This document shows, one piece after another, positions 15,518 to 24,716 of a stretch of DNA of 52,932 nt. The notes under the pieces were generated by a model. It searched no databases, was not told where the DNA came from, and saw nothing but the letters and a program-made list of their open reading frames with translations. Both the position numbers and the translations under genes were made by a program. Numbering within the stretch: the first letter of the stretch is position 1; every line of letters starts with the position of its first letter. The DNA is taken from positions 1-52,932 of the forward strand of contig CAZWXH010000001.1 in assembly GCA_964637725.1 (NCBI GenBank). The letters are read 5' to 3'. Origin of the DNA: CAZWXH01 sp964637725 (GTDB lineage Bacteria; Bacillota_I; Bacilli_A; Erysipelotrichales; Coprobacillaceae).

Positions 15518-16306
15518 TTATTGTTTTAATAAAATACGATCGTTATAATCATGAGTTGAAGATGAATATAAATGAATTAATTCATCAACACTCATTTTTT
15601 CTCTTTCTTTACCTTCTACAACTGCGATAATTTGACCATCTTTCATGATCATTGTTTTGTTACCATACTTAAGAGCATCTTCCATGTTATGAGTAATCAT
15701 TAATGTTGTAATTTGATGTTCATTAACAAGTTTAGATGATATATTCAATACTTTTTGAGCAGTCTTAGGATCTAAGGCAGCTGTATGTTCATCAAGTAAT
15801 AATAATTCAGGAGTAACATAAGTTGCCATTAAAAGCGTTAAGGCTTGGCGTTGACCACCAGATAAAGTATTAACTTTAACATCTAGTCTATCTTCTAATC
15901 CTAAGTCTAATTCTTTTAAAGCTTTTTTAAATGAATCTCTTTGTTTATGAGAAAATACTGAAAGACTAAAATGTTTTCCTCTTTGTGATGATAAGATAAG
16001 ATTTTCCTCAATTGTCATAGAGGGTGCTGTCCCTTTTAAAGGATCTTGGAATAATCTTCCAATAAAAGAAGAACGTTTATACTCTGGCATATTTGAGAGA
16101 TCTTGACCGTTTAATAGCACTTGACCAGAAGTCATGTCTACAGCTCCAGATATACTTTGAAATAAAGTTGATTTCCCAGCCCCATTGCTTCCGATAATAG
16201 TGACAAAATCACCTTTTTCTAAAGTCAGATTAATTGATGAAAGAGCAACTTTCTCATTAACTGTTCCTTCGTTAAAAACGACGGAAACATCTTTAAGTTC
16301 TAACAT
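15518..16306 (-). CDS. trpZ: ABC transporter ATPase, probable tryptophan importer
   Basis: 262 residues. Walker A GSNGAGKST, signature LSGGQRQALTLLMA, Walker B LLLLDEHTAALD and the H-loop LMITHNM are intact. It powers the importer formed with the two upstream genes. Its start overlaps the permease end by seven bases. The substrate assignment depends on the T-box at 18265-18515, not on this protein. It is the last gene of the operon, before a strong terminator. Confidence 0.92.
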   Translation of the reverse strand: MLELKDVSVVFNEGTVNEKVALSSINLTLEKGDFVTIIGSNGAGKSTLFQSISGAVDMTSGQVLLNGQDLSNMPEYKRSSFIGRLFQDPLKGTAPSMTIEENLILSSQRGKHFSLSVFSHKQRDSFKKALKELDLGLEDRLDVKVNTLSGGQRQALTLLMATYVTPELLLLDEHTAALDPKTAQKVLNISSKLVNEHQITTLMITHNMEDALKYGNKTMIMKDGQIIAVVEGKEREKMSVDELIHLYSSSTHDYNDRILLKQ

Positions 16307-17163
16307 TTTCTTTTCCTCCTTTTTATGCTTGCAGAAGCAATAGCTATCACAACTAAGATAGCAGATAATAGTTTTAAATCACCTGAAGGAAGTCCTAATT
16401 GTAGTGCTAGTGTTAATATTGCACGATAGAAGATGGCACCAAAAACAACTGCTAATAATTGAAAACCAATCTTATCTTTCTTTATGAGAGTTGTCCCGAC
16501 AATAATACTTGCAAGACCAATAACCATCATCCCTATTCCACTGCCAATATCAGAGAATGATTGATGTTGAGCAAATATAGCCCCACTTAAAGATACAAAA
16601 CCATTAGCTATTGCTAAACCTAATATCTTCATCTTATTGGTATCGATTGAACTTGCTCTTACCATATCTTCATTATCACCACATGCTCTTAAAGCAAGAC
16701 CAAGTTGAGTTCTTAAAAAATAATAAAGAAACAAACAGATCAATATTACTATAACAGCAATGATAATGACTTTATGATAAGGATCAAAGCTTTCAAACAT
16801 CGAAAATATTGTAGTACTTTCAAACAAAGAGATGTTAGGTAAATCACCCATGACTCTTAGATTAATAGAATAGAGTCCCGTCATTGTCAATATTCCAGCA
16901 AGCAAAGGCATAATATTAAACTTTGTTATTAATAACCCTGTTACAACTCCTGCCAAGCAGCCAGCAACAAATGAAAGGAACAATCCTAAATATGGCATAG
17001 AATTGACTGCACAGATAGCACTCACTGCACACCCTAGTGTAAAACTTCCATCTACAGTTAAGTCTGGTAAATTTAAAATTTTATAGCTTATAAACAGTCC
17101 TAGTGACATAATCGCAAACATGCCACCAAGCTCTAATGCTCCTAAAACGATCGTTGAATTCAT
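16300..17163 (-). CDS. trpY: ABC transporter permease, LivH/DUF534-associated type
   Basis: 287 residues with about eight to nine membrane segments. It begins LGALELGGMFAIMSLGLFIS and contains NLPDLTVDGSFTLGCAVSAI and GLALRACGDNEDMVRASSID, typical of permeases partnered with DUF534-type binding proteins. It lies ten bases after the binding-protein gene and overlaps the ATPase gene. Confidence 0.9.
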   Translation of the reverse strand: MNSTIVLGALELGGMFAIMSLGLFISYKILNLPDLTVDGSFTLGCAVSAICAVNSMPYLGLFLSFVAGCLAGVVTGLLITKFNIMPLLAGILTMTGLYSINLRVMGDLPNISLFESTTIFSMFESFDPYHKVIIIAVIVILICLFLYYFLRTQLGLALRACGDNEDMVRASSIDTNKMKILGLAIANGFVSLSGAIFAQHQSFSDIGSGIGMMVIGLASIIVGTTLIKKDKIGFQLLAVVFGAIFYRAILTLALQLGLPSGDLKLLSAILVVIAIASASIKRRKRKC

Positions 17164-17173
17164 ATCTATCCCT

Positions 17174-18163
17174 CTATTTCATTAAAGATAATGCTTTATC
17201 ATTTTTTATACTATCTGGTAGTGTAATATTTAAATCTTTTAATACTTTTTCATTTACATAAATATTTAAATTTTCTTTATATACTTTAACAGGTATATCA
17301 GTTACCTTTGTACCTTTTAAAACCTTATCAACCATATTGGCTGTTTCCTTACCTAAGTCATCATAGTTAATACCTACACTTAGAAATCCACCATCTTGAA
17401 CCATTGAATCAGCTCCAACATATAAAGGAATCTTTGCTTTACTACAAGCTGGTCCAACCACATTCATAGCTTTAGCAACTGTATTATCATTAGGTGCAAA
17501 TATGGCATCACATTTACTCGTTAATACATTGATTGCTGTTTGAACCTCATTAACAGAAGTAACTGTTGCTTCTACTAATTCAATATCTTTACTATCTGCA
17601 TAAGCTTTAGCCTTATTAATATTTGTTACTGAATTAATCTCTCCTTTGTTATAAATAACTCCTAGTTTCTTTAAATTAGGATTCACTTGCAATGCTCTTT
17701 CTAAAATTAACTCAACTTGAATTTCATCACTAGTCCCTGTTATATTCTTATCTGGCTTTTCTAATGAAGTCATTAAGTTCGCCCCAACAGGATCACTTAC
17801 AGCTGCAAAGACTACTGGAATATCCTTAGATAACTTAGCTGCTGCTTGAGCTACTGGTGTTGCTATTGCCATAACAACATCAGGATTACTAGCTTTAAAA
17901 CTATCAATAATACTACTAGCGGTATTATTATCCCCTTGGGCATTTTTAAAGATATATTCAATATTTTCTTTATCCTTATAACCTAACGCTTCCATTTGTT
18001 TATCAAATGCATCTTTAATTGTATTTAATGAAGTATGTTCAACTAGTTGAATAATAGCAACCTTCTTCATACTTTCATTATCTTTTTCACTTCCACATCC
18101 TACTAACATTGTTACAGCTAATCCAGCTGCTAATAAACCTTTAATTAATTGTTTTGTTTTCAT
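17174..18163 (-). CDS. trpX: ABC transporter substrate-binding lipoprotein (DUF534/TrpX type)
   Basis: 329 residues. The signal peptide ends in the lipobox LVGC with Cys23 as lipid anchor. The mature part has the two-lobed DUF534 fold: KKVAIIQLVEHTSLNTIKD, VMAIATPVAQAA, VVFAAVSDPVGA, and LKKLGVIYNKGE. Members of this family under Trp T-boxes are known as TrpX. The T-box before this gene has UGG in the specifier position, so tryptophan or a precursor is the likely ligand. First gene of a three-gene operon. Confidence 0.9.
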   Translation of the reverse strand: MKTKQLIKGLLAAGLAVTMLVGCGSEKDNESMKKVAIIQLVEHTSLNTIKDAFDKQMEALGYKDKENIEYIFKNAQGDNNTASSIIDSFKASNPDVVMAIATPVAQAAAKLSKDIPVVFAAVSDPVGANLMTSLEKPDKNITGTSDEIQVELILERALQVNPNLKKLGVIYNKGEINSVTNINKAKAYADSKDIELVEATVTSVNEVQTAINVLTSKCDAIFAPNDNTVAKAMNVVGPACSKAKIPLYVGADSMVQDGGFLSVGINYDDLGKETANMVDKVLKGTKVTDIPVKVYKENLNIYVNEKVLKDLNITLPDSIKNDKALSLMK

Positions 18164-18264
18164 AATATATTCTCCTCATATTTTAAGTTTTTTGTTCTAT
18201 TCAATTATAAAGAGCTACACCATCGTTTCATTTTCATTTTATTTCCCCCTCTTGTTAGCATATA

Positions 18265-18515
18265 AACAAAAAACACCTGTCCTATAAAAAGGACAGATGT
18301 TAAAATCTGCGGTACCACCTTAATTGGTTATAAATAACCCACTCAGTAAAAATGCTAACACATTTTCGCTTTATAACGTAAGCTCACGTCGCAGGATACT
18401 CGAATTTCTTTCCCCTTTGCCCTCGTAGGTCCATTTGCTTAACTGCCACTACCTAGATTCCACCACCCTAGGCTCTCTTTGAGTACATCTTTAAACGTTA
18501 TCTCCTACTCATTAG
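18265..18515 (-). promoter_or_regulatory. T-box leader, probable tryptophan-specific
   Basis: In the minus strand, AGAGAGCC is followed by GGTGGTGGAA inside a CCTAG/CTAGG stem (distal Stem I), then AAATGGACC, with UGG at 18431-18433 in the specifier position. The conserved AAGGTGGTACCGCAGA (18306-18321) pairs with the tRNA acceptor end. A terminator follows (18273-18300 plus T-run). Uncharged tRNA-Trp binding would let transcription into trpXYZ. Confidence 0.9.
18273..18300 (-). terminator. T-box regulated terminator
   Basis: Arms ACACCTGTCC and GGACAGATGT with one G-U, followed in the minus strand by TTTTTTG. Confidence 0.9.
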
Positions 18516-18532
18516 TTTATGATATAAAATTA

Positions 18533-18555
18533 CCACATATTGAATTTAGAGTCAA
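18533..18555 (-). promoter_or_regulatory. Promoter of the T-box leader
   Basis: Minus strand -35 TTGACT (18550-18555), then about 17 bases to a weak extended -10, TGGTAATTT. The pilus operon ends at 18614 just upstream; no strong terminator is seen between them. Confidence 0.5.
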
Positions 18556-18613
18556 CACATTTTATAAATATTGTAAATATACTTTTTTGAGACATCTTAC
18601 CTTCACAAGTTAT

Positions 18614-19018
18614 CTAATGAGGAATATCATCCATATTTTTGTCTTCAAAGCTATAATGATCTTCAACACCACCAACCTTGAATAATACATATTGGCTATC
18701 ATTAATCCAATATTCTCCTGATAAAATTCCATTTTCTTCTTTTAATTTTTTCATTATTCCTTTGCATTCAGCATCTTTAATAATTTTATTCACCGTCGTT
18801 TCGTCCAATTCATTAGCGCCTGCTGAACCTGCTAAAGAAAGCTGATATTTTGAAGCTTTAATTTGTGCAACAACAGACCTTGTTTCAGCTACATATTTAT
18901 CCTGATCAACATCATCAAAATAATTCATCAAGCCTGGAACAGTTAATGCCATTAATACAGCTAATAGACAAACTGATACAATGATTTCAACTAATGTAAA
19001 ACCTTTTTTGTTATTCAT
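18614..19018 (-). CDS. Type IV pseudopilin, last gene of the pilus operon
   Basis: 134 residues. The leader is MNNKKG followed by FTLVEIIVSVCLLAVLMALT, a classic type III prepilin signal with cleavage after Gly6 and Glu at mature position 5. The globular part is short and has PGLMNYF and DKYVAETRSVVAQIKASKYQ, resembling the major pilin at 28933-29379. It could be a second major-type pilin or a minor one. It begins one base after the pilT stop. There are two cysteines: one inside the hydrophobic helix (VCLL) and a single one in the globular part (DAECKG), so a globular disulfide is unlikely. Confidence 0.9.
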   Translation of the reverse strand: MNNKKGFTLVEIIVSVCLLAVLMALTVPGLMNYFDDVDQDKYVAETRSVVAQIKASKYQLSLAGSAGANELDETTVNKIIKDAECKGIMKKLKEENGILSGEYWINDSQYVLFKVGGVEDHYSFEDKNMDDIPH

Positions 19019-19019
19019 C

Positions 19020-20075
19020 TTAAATCATTGTACGCAATTCATTTTCATCATTAGTATATCTAATTGCGCTTTCCTTAGTAATTAAGTTTTGTCTAACTAG
19101 CTGAGATAAACTCATATTTAATGATTGCATTCCAATACTTCCACCAGTTTGAATCATACTGTTAATTTGATGAACTTTATTTTCTCTAATCAAGTTTTTA
19201 ATTGCACTATTAGCAATCATAATCTCTAACGAAGGAACTCTTGAGTTCCCATCTACAGTGGGAATTAATTGTTGCGTAACAACAGCATTTAATACCCCTG
19301 ATAGTTGAGCACGAATTTGTTCTTGTTTGTGGGGTGGAAAAACATCAATGATACAATCTATTGTTTTTGCAGCACCAATTGTATGAAGTGTAGAAAAAAC
19401 TAAATGACCTGTTTCAGCTAGTGTTATTACAGAAGCAATTGTTTCATAGTCTCTCATTTCCCCAACTAAAATAACATCAGGATCTTCACGCATTGCACTT
19501 CTTAAAGCTGTATCAAAACTCTCAACATCAGTTTCTACCTCACGTTGATGAATTAATGCTTGTTGTTGTTGATATACATATTCAATTGGATCCTCTATTG
19601 TTAGTATATGACATGGTTTTGTTTTGTTGATTTCATTTATCATGGCTGCTAAAGTTGTAGACTTACCACTACCAGTTGGTCCAGTAACTAAAACCAGACC
19701 TCTTTCATCTTCAGTTAAAGTTTTCATCATTGTAGGTAGTTTTAATTCTTCTAAATTTCTTATTGTTTCATAAATAATTCTAATAGCAGCACAACTATAA
19801 CCAAGTTCTTTATAAACATTAACCCTATAACGTTGTGTGTTTTCAACATAAACAAAATCAATATCTTTACCATTTTTAAATTGTTCTAATTGTTTAGGAG
19901 TTAACATTCCATAAATCATATCTTCAACATCACTTTGTTGTAATTGATGTTCATATGGAAATAACTTTCCATTATTTCTATAGACTATATGATTAGAACC
20001 ACCAAGATGAACATCAGAATAACCATTATTTCTTGCTAAATGTAAAATATCATTTAATTGATCCATTCCATTCAT
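19020..20075 (-). CDS. pilT: Type IV pilus retraction ATPase PilT
   Basis: 351 residues, normal length. Walker A VTGPTGSGKSTT, Asp box HILTIEDPIEY, Walker B VILVGEMRDYETI, and the His box region STLHTIGAAKTID are present. The C-terminal SAIKNLIRENK corresponds to the AIRNLIRE motif needed for retraction. The hexamer would depolymerise the pilus from the cytoplasm. It lies four bases after pilB. Presence of PilT implies a retractable pilus, so twitching or DNA uptake is possible rather than mere secretion. Confidence 0.96.
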   Translation of the reverse strand: MNGMDQLNDILHLARNNGYSDVHLGGSNHIVYRNNGKLFPYEHQLQQSDVEDMIYGMLTPKQLEQFKNGKDIDFVYVENTQRYRVNVYKELGYSCAAIRIIYETIRNLEELKLPTMMKTLTEDERGLVLVTGPTGSGKSTTLAAMINEINKTKPCHILTIEDPIEYVYQQQQALIHQREVETDVESFDTALRSAMREDPDVILVGEMRDYETIASVITLAETGHLVFSTLHTIGAAKTIDCIIDVFPPHKQEQIRAQLSGVLNAVVTQQLIPTVDGNSRVPSLEIMIANSAIKNLIRENKVHQINSMIQTGGSIGMQSLNMSLSQLVRQNLITKESAIRYTNDENELRTMI

Positions 20076-20078
20076 CTC

Positions 20079-21752
20079 CTATCTTTCATAGAAAGAAATC
20101 TTTAATAATTCTTCAACAGATGTCTTTCCTTCTTCAACAAGTCTTAAAGTTTCATCAAATAATGAAGAATAATCTTGATTTCTGAGTACATAATCATAGA
20201 TATCTTGAATATCTCTTTTTTCAGTAATCATTTTCTTTATATTTTTATCAACATAAATCATTTCATGAACAGCAATTCTACCTTTATATCCAGTATGATG
20301 ACATGCTGGACAACCAACACTTTCATAAACAAAAGGAATTTCTTTTTTCATAATGCGTTTATCTTCATCAGTAGAAGCTACTTTTTTCATACAATGTGGA
20401 CATAATTTTTTTACTAATCTTTGTGCCACAATACCAACTAAACTATTTGCGACCATATATGGTTCAATACCCATATCTTGTAATCTGACAATAGTACTTA
20501 TAGCATCATTTGTATGAAGTGTAGAAACAACCAAGTGACCTGTAATCGCTGCTCTAACCGATGTAGATGCAGTCTCAGCATCTCTTGTCTCCCCTACCAT
20601 AATAATATCAGGATCTTGACGTAAGATAGCTTTTAACCCAGTTTCAAAAGTCAAACCAGCAACATTATTAACTTGCATTTGATTAATATGATCAAGATTC
20701 TTTTCAACAGGATCTTCAATTGTTAAAATATTAACCTGCTTCCTCGCTAGTTTTTCCATAATCATATAAAGTGTCGTTGTTTTACCAGAACCAGTAGGAC
20801 CTGTCACATAGATAATACCATTTGGACTATCCATCATACGAAGCATTGTCTTATATTTCTTTTCTTGCATACCAAAATGACTCGCATAATCAATCGGTGT
20901 ATTAGAATTTAAATATCTCATAACAATCTTTTCACCATGAACAGTAGGAACTATTGATACACGAAGATTCATTTTATCATCATTAATTGTAATAACAAAA
21001 TGTCCATCTTGAGGAATTCTTTTTTCAGAAATATTAAGATTTGCAAGTATTTTTGTTCTAACAACTAATGCATTATGAATATTCTTTTGTAATTTCATTG
21101 ATTCAATTAACATACCATCAATTCTCATACGAACTAATGTTTCATTCTCATAAGGTTCAATATGAATATCAGAAACATTAGTACTAAAACCTTTAGTTAA
21201 TAAAGAGTTTAGTAATTTAACAACTGGTGTGTCGTCATTTTCTGAATTATATATTTCTTGATCACTCAATTCAAACATAGATGTATCATTATTGACATTA
21301 TCAGCAGCAGCTCTCGCCTTTACCTCTGAATAGTAATAAGAAATTGCCTCTTTTACCGATTCTTCAATTGCCAAGCATATAATTAAGTCCATTCCAGTAA
21401 CTAAGCGAATATCCTCAAATCCATAAAAATTCATTGGATCACTTGTCACAACTACTAATTCATTATTACGAATTTCAGTCGCAATAATATTGTATTTAGT
21501 TGCTAAAGTAGAAGGAATCTTACTTACTGCATTGATATCAACATTAACACTATTTATATCAATAAATGGTTCTCCTAATTTAGTTGATAGAGCTTGTAAT
21601 GTTTGTTCCTCAGTCACAAACCCTAAATCAATTAAATGTTGACCCAATCTCTTACTTCTATCATTCTTTTGTGCTTCTAATGCTTGAACTAACTGTTCTT
21701 CATTAATATAACCTTGTTCTTTTAATACTTCACCTATCGGTATAGCTTTCAT
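20079..21752 (-). CDS. pilB: Type IV pilus assembly ATPase PilB with MshEN-type N-terminus
   Basis: 557 residues. The N-terminus has two copies of the MshEN pattern: IGEVLKEQGYINEEQLVQAL (6-25) and RLGQHLIDLG (about 35-44) with EEQTLQAL after it. MshEN domains bind c-di-GMP. The core has Walker A VTGPTGSGKTTT, ILTIEDPVEK, Walker B IIMVGETRDAETA and STLHTNDA. A four-cysteine zinc site follows (CPHC and CPAC). It drives pilus extension together with PilC. The c-di-GMP role is inferred from the motif and from GGDEF/EAL genes nearby. Confidence 0.96.
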   Translation of the reverse strand: MKAIPIGEVLKEQGYINEEQLVQALEAQKNDRSKRLGQHLIDLGFVTEEQTLQALSTKLGEPFIDINSVNVDINAVSKIPSTLATKYNIIATEIRNNELVVVTSDPMNFYGFEDIRLVTGMDLIICLAIEESVKEAISYYYSEVKARAAADNVNNDTSMFELSDQEIYNSENDDTPVVKLLNSLLTKGFSTNVSDIHIEPYENETLVRMRIDGMLIESMKLQKNIHNALVVRTKILANLNISEKRIPQDGHFVITINDDKMNLRVSIVPTVHGEKIVMRYLNSNTPIDYASHFGMQEKKYKTMLRMMDSPNGIIYVTGPTGSGKTTTLYMIMEKLARKQVNILTIEDPVEKNLDHINQMQVNNVAGLTFETGLKAILRQDPDIIMVGETRDAETASTSVRAAITGHLVVSTLHTNDAISTIVRLQDMGIEPYMVANSLVGIVAQRLVKKLCPHCMKKVASTDEDKRIMKKEIPFVYESVGCPACHHTGYKGRIAVHEMIYVDKNIKKMITEKRDIQDIYDYVLRNQDYSSLFDETLRLVEEGKTSVEELLKISFYER

Positions 21753-21785
21753 ACTAGCCCTCCTATTATACGAATCTATTCATTA

Positions 21786-23246
21786 TTATGAATTCTTCCA
21801 ATAATCATTTTGATATTGTAAATATGCTGAACTGTCAAATAAAATTGTTTGCTGCGAAGTTTGCCAATAATTGAGGCTTCCTGGATTTACTTTCAAACAC
21901 GCATTTTTTATATAAGAACTCTTTGTATCAAATAAAATATCTATTTTCATCCAACCACTATCAGGTGATCCGCCTGGAACAAGGCTTCTTTCTACATCAT
22001 CAATTTTAAAATATAAATCAAAATATGTTTGATCATTGTAATTGTTTTTAATTTTAACTATATCACCTTGCTTATAACTTTTGGTATTATCAAACAAGTC
22101 AATTCCATTTCTAGTTGGGTCTTTAAGCGAAGTCAAATTTTCAGGGAAAAACATTTCTAATATATTGCCTTTTTTATAAATAGATGTTGATATATATTCT
22201 TTAGAATCTAAATCACTTGTATCTAAAATAAGTTCCCAAACGCAATAATTGTTATACGGATCATCATCGATTAATACATTAATATTAAACCAATTTAACA
22301 AATAATTAGAAGAATCACACCAAACATTATCAGTTGCACGAAAATATTTGTTGTTATACATCACTATATCGCCTTTGGAATAACTACTATACATTTTATT
22401 CTCACTACTTGTAAAAGTAGGCCATGTCCAGTTTTTGTTTAGCCTTTTCCAATAACGAGTTTTCCCAGGCATATATTCAGATTCATTCGAGGATTCAGTT
22501 GCCTCCCACCATTCACCATTCCACCATACTATTTCTCCCTTTTGATATACATACCTGCCTTTAGGATTAAATAACCCCTTACAGTTTTCTGTTGAAATAT
22601 TTTGTATAATGTCAGCAACTGTTCCCGTTCTTCCGTTTTCAGGCTGACTATTTGTTGGTGGGATATACTTCTTATTGTAATAAATTCTATACCCATCTTT
22701 ATATTCATCATCATCACTTTCTTCAGAAATTGATTTATATTCACTTGGATATAGAGGTTCATTTTGTATTTCACTAGAAACACTTAAATTTAATAACATG
22801 AGAGTATCTCTAGAAGTATACGTATCTTCTCTTCCGTCATTTAATATATATCTAATATCAACTCTTACTTTATTTTGATAGTTTGCTTTTACAACCATCT
22901 TAAAATCTCTACCAGAATAAAAACCATCGCTAAAAACATCTATACCATCTCTATAAAGTTTATAATCTTTAATATAGAAATAGTGCCAGTTAGCATCATT
23001 TTGATAATCAGGAATATGGTTACTACTTGAATTCAATATTCTTACATCAGTAGCATATTCTATTTCTTCTCTTACAAATTCAATAACTGAGTCAACAGTC
23101 CTTTTATCTAAATCACGTTCAGAAGAAGTGTTTAATAAATTAGTTGAAGACAATATTAAAGTACCAGCTAACATTAATATAATTGATGCTAGCGCAATAG
23201 AAACAATAATTTCTACTAATGTAAAACCTTTTTTATTATGGTACAT
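21786..23246 (-). CDS. Minor pilin with three CBM5/12-like modules
   Basis: 486 residues. Prepilin leader MYHNKKG then FTLVEIIVSIALASIILML, with cleavage after Gly7 and Glu5. About 190 residues of pilin-like globular part follow. Then come three modules of the CBM5/12 (ChtBD3) kind: YQKGEIVWWNGEWWEATE with PGKTRYWKRL (about 231-269), YSKGDIVMYNNKYFRATD (about 289-306), and YKQGDIVKIKN to SGWMKI (about 391-434). Such modules bind chitin-like glycans. The long size, single copy and place among minor pilins suggest a tip adhesin; that is inference. Trp, Tyr and Asn are enriched. Confidence 0.85.
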   Translation of the reverse strand: MYHNKKGFTLVEIIVSIALASIILMLAGTLILSSTNLLNTSSERDLDKRTVDSVIEFVREEIEYATDVRILNSSSNHIPDYQNDANWHYFYIKDYKLYRDGIDVFSDGFYSGRDFKMVVKANYQNKVRVDIRYILNDGREDTYTSRDTLMLLNLSVSSEIQNEPLYPSEYKSISEESDDDEYKDGYRIYYNKKYIPPTNSQPENGRTGTVADIIQNISTENCKGLFNPKGRYVYQKGEIVWWNGEWWEATESSNESEYMPGKTRYWKRLNKNWTWPTFTSSENKMYSSYSKGDIVMYNNKYFRATDNVWCDSSNYLLNWFNINVLIDDDPYNNYCVWELILDTSDLDSKEYISTSIYKKGNILEMFFPENLTSLKDPTRNGIDLFDNTKSYKQGDIVKIKNNYNDQTYFDLYFKIDDVERSLVPGGSPDSGWMKIDILFDTKSSYIKNACLKVNPGSLNYWQTSQQTILFDSSAYLQYQNDYWKNS

Positions 23247-23263
23247 AATATTTCACCTCCATA

Positions 23264-24262
23264 TTATTTAACAACTTTAACGAATATAATACCTGCATCT
23301 CTAGTTACAGAATCATTTATAAATTCAAGCTCATTGAATTTAGCAAATTCATAAGTATTTATAACATCACCTTTTAAGTTATTTAAAACAGCATATGAAT
23401 AATTTCCTTGGACCGGTAATTGATCCGGATGTATTTTTCCACCAGCCTCTGGAAGCGGAATAATTGTCACATTCTCATTTAAATCAGTAATATGTATGAT
23501 AGTCCTTTCGGGAACATAATAGCCAAATAATATTGCACTGGTATGCTTTATTGAACTTCCCAAATATGATATATAAACCCATCTTATTTTTTTAGAATTA
23601 CCAACTAACTCTTTATATGTTTGTTCGAGAACAGTGAGTCCTCCATTAATAATATCTTTATTTGGATTTAACAGTGAATCAAAATAATTTGGAACATCCT
23701 TTGTGAATACATTATCAGCAGATAGATTATCCTTGACTGCGTTCGTTTCACTTCCTATCCTCTGATAAAATGAAAACTTATTTGTATTTGGAAATATTTG
23801 ACTGTATTGGTAAACGATGTCACTTAATTTAGTGGCAACTCTATACTCAACATCTAAATCATCTAAATTTGGTTCTTCAGGTTGTTGTACTTCTCCAGGT
23901 AACATTTCTGCTTTTTTTGTAGGATCAAATGCAAACAATTTAATTGATATAGGATTGATAACTTGAGTATAATAATCCGTAACATTTATAGGAGGATTAG
24001 CTGGATCATTCACAACTCCTTCACCATATTTAGATCCATCACTAAATTCAAATATCATCTTAGTTTCTGAACCATCCTCAACATCAATTCTATTAACTAA
24101 CTCATTATACAATCTATTTGTTTCACTCTTGATTGTAGAACTCTCAGTGAAAATATTAACAATATTAAATATACCTAAAATCAACATAGAACCAGCAATC
24201 GCTATAATCATAAATGTAATAACTGATTCAATAACAGTAAATCCTTTTCTATTCAGTCTCAT
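23264..24262 (-). CDS. Minor pilin with large globular domain
   Basis: 332 residues from the ATG at 24262, which has GGAGA eight bases upstream; an upstream in-frame start at 24310 would give an unlikely 16-residue extra leader. Prepilin signal MRLNRKG then FTVIESVITFMIIAIAG, cleavage after Gly7 and Glu5 present. The globular part (about 295 residues) matches no domain I recognise; it has Pro-rich linkers (PEEPNLDD, PLPEAGGKIHP). It overlaps the upstream PilX-like gene by 14 bases. Probably part of the tip or priming complex. Confidence 0.8.
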   Translation of the reverse strand: MRLNRKGFTVIESVITFMIIAIAGSMLILGIFNIVNIFTESSTIKSETNRLYNELVNRIDVEDGSETKMIFEFSDGSKYGEGVVNDPANPPINVTDYYTQVINPISIKLFAFDPTKKAEMLPGEVQQPEEPNLDDLDVEYRVATKLSDIVYQYSQIFPNTNKFSFYQRIGSETNAVKDNLSADNVFTKDVPNYFDSLLNPNKDIINGGLTVLEQTYKELVGNSKKIRWVYISYLGSSIKHTSAILFGYYVPERTIIHITDLNENVTIIPLPEAGGKIHPDQLPVQGNYSYAVLNNLKGDVINTYEFAKFNELEFINDSVTRDAGIIFVKVVK

Positions 24263-24710
24263 CGAATTCATCTCCGATCTTTGAATAAACTTTTTTATAC
24301 CAAGTTCCATCTTTCTTTTTCATCGTTAATTGAACTTCTTGTTCAATAGCATCATAAGTAGATGTCACCTTTATAAGAATTTCTTCTTTATTATTATATT
24401 CAATAACAACATTTACATCTATCCCATATGGAGAACCATTAGGTAATGTAACCTCAGTAATATTAACAGATGAATCCTTACTAGTAGGAATAAACTTAGT
24501 ATTATTATCAGCAATTTGTCCTGCAATCGTTTCTGCAACAGACAAACCAGTTAGATAAGCTTGTTTACGACTATGCTCATCAATTGATCTTTTTTGATTA
24601 GAAGTCGCTATTGTTAAAACAATCCCTAAAATGACAAGAATAAGCATAACAATAGAGACTGCCATTATTAAAATAGATCCTTTTTCATTAAGCTTTTTCA
24701 TCATTTTCAC
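24249..24710 (-). CDS. PilX-like minor pilin
   Basis: 153 residues. MKMMKKLNEKG is followed by SILIMAVSIVMLILVILGIVL, so cleavage would fall after Gly11, but the mature fifth residue is Met instead of Glu. PilX/GspK-type proteins have this alternative start and cap the pilus. The rest is a small domain with TSTYDAIEQEVQLTM. It follows the PilO-like gene by six bases. Assignment rests on position, leader and lack of Glu5. Confidence 0.7.
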   Translation of the reverse strand: MKMMKKLNEKGSILIMAVSIVMLILVILGIVLTIATSNQKRSIDEHSRKQAYLTGLSVAETIAGQIADNNTKFIPTSKDSSVNITEVTLPNGSPYGIDVNVVIEYNNKEEILIKVTSTYDAIEQEVQLTMKKKDGTWYKKVYSKIGDEFDETE

Positions 24711-24716
24711 CTTCTT

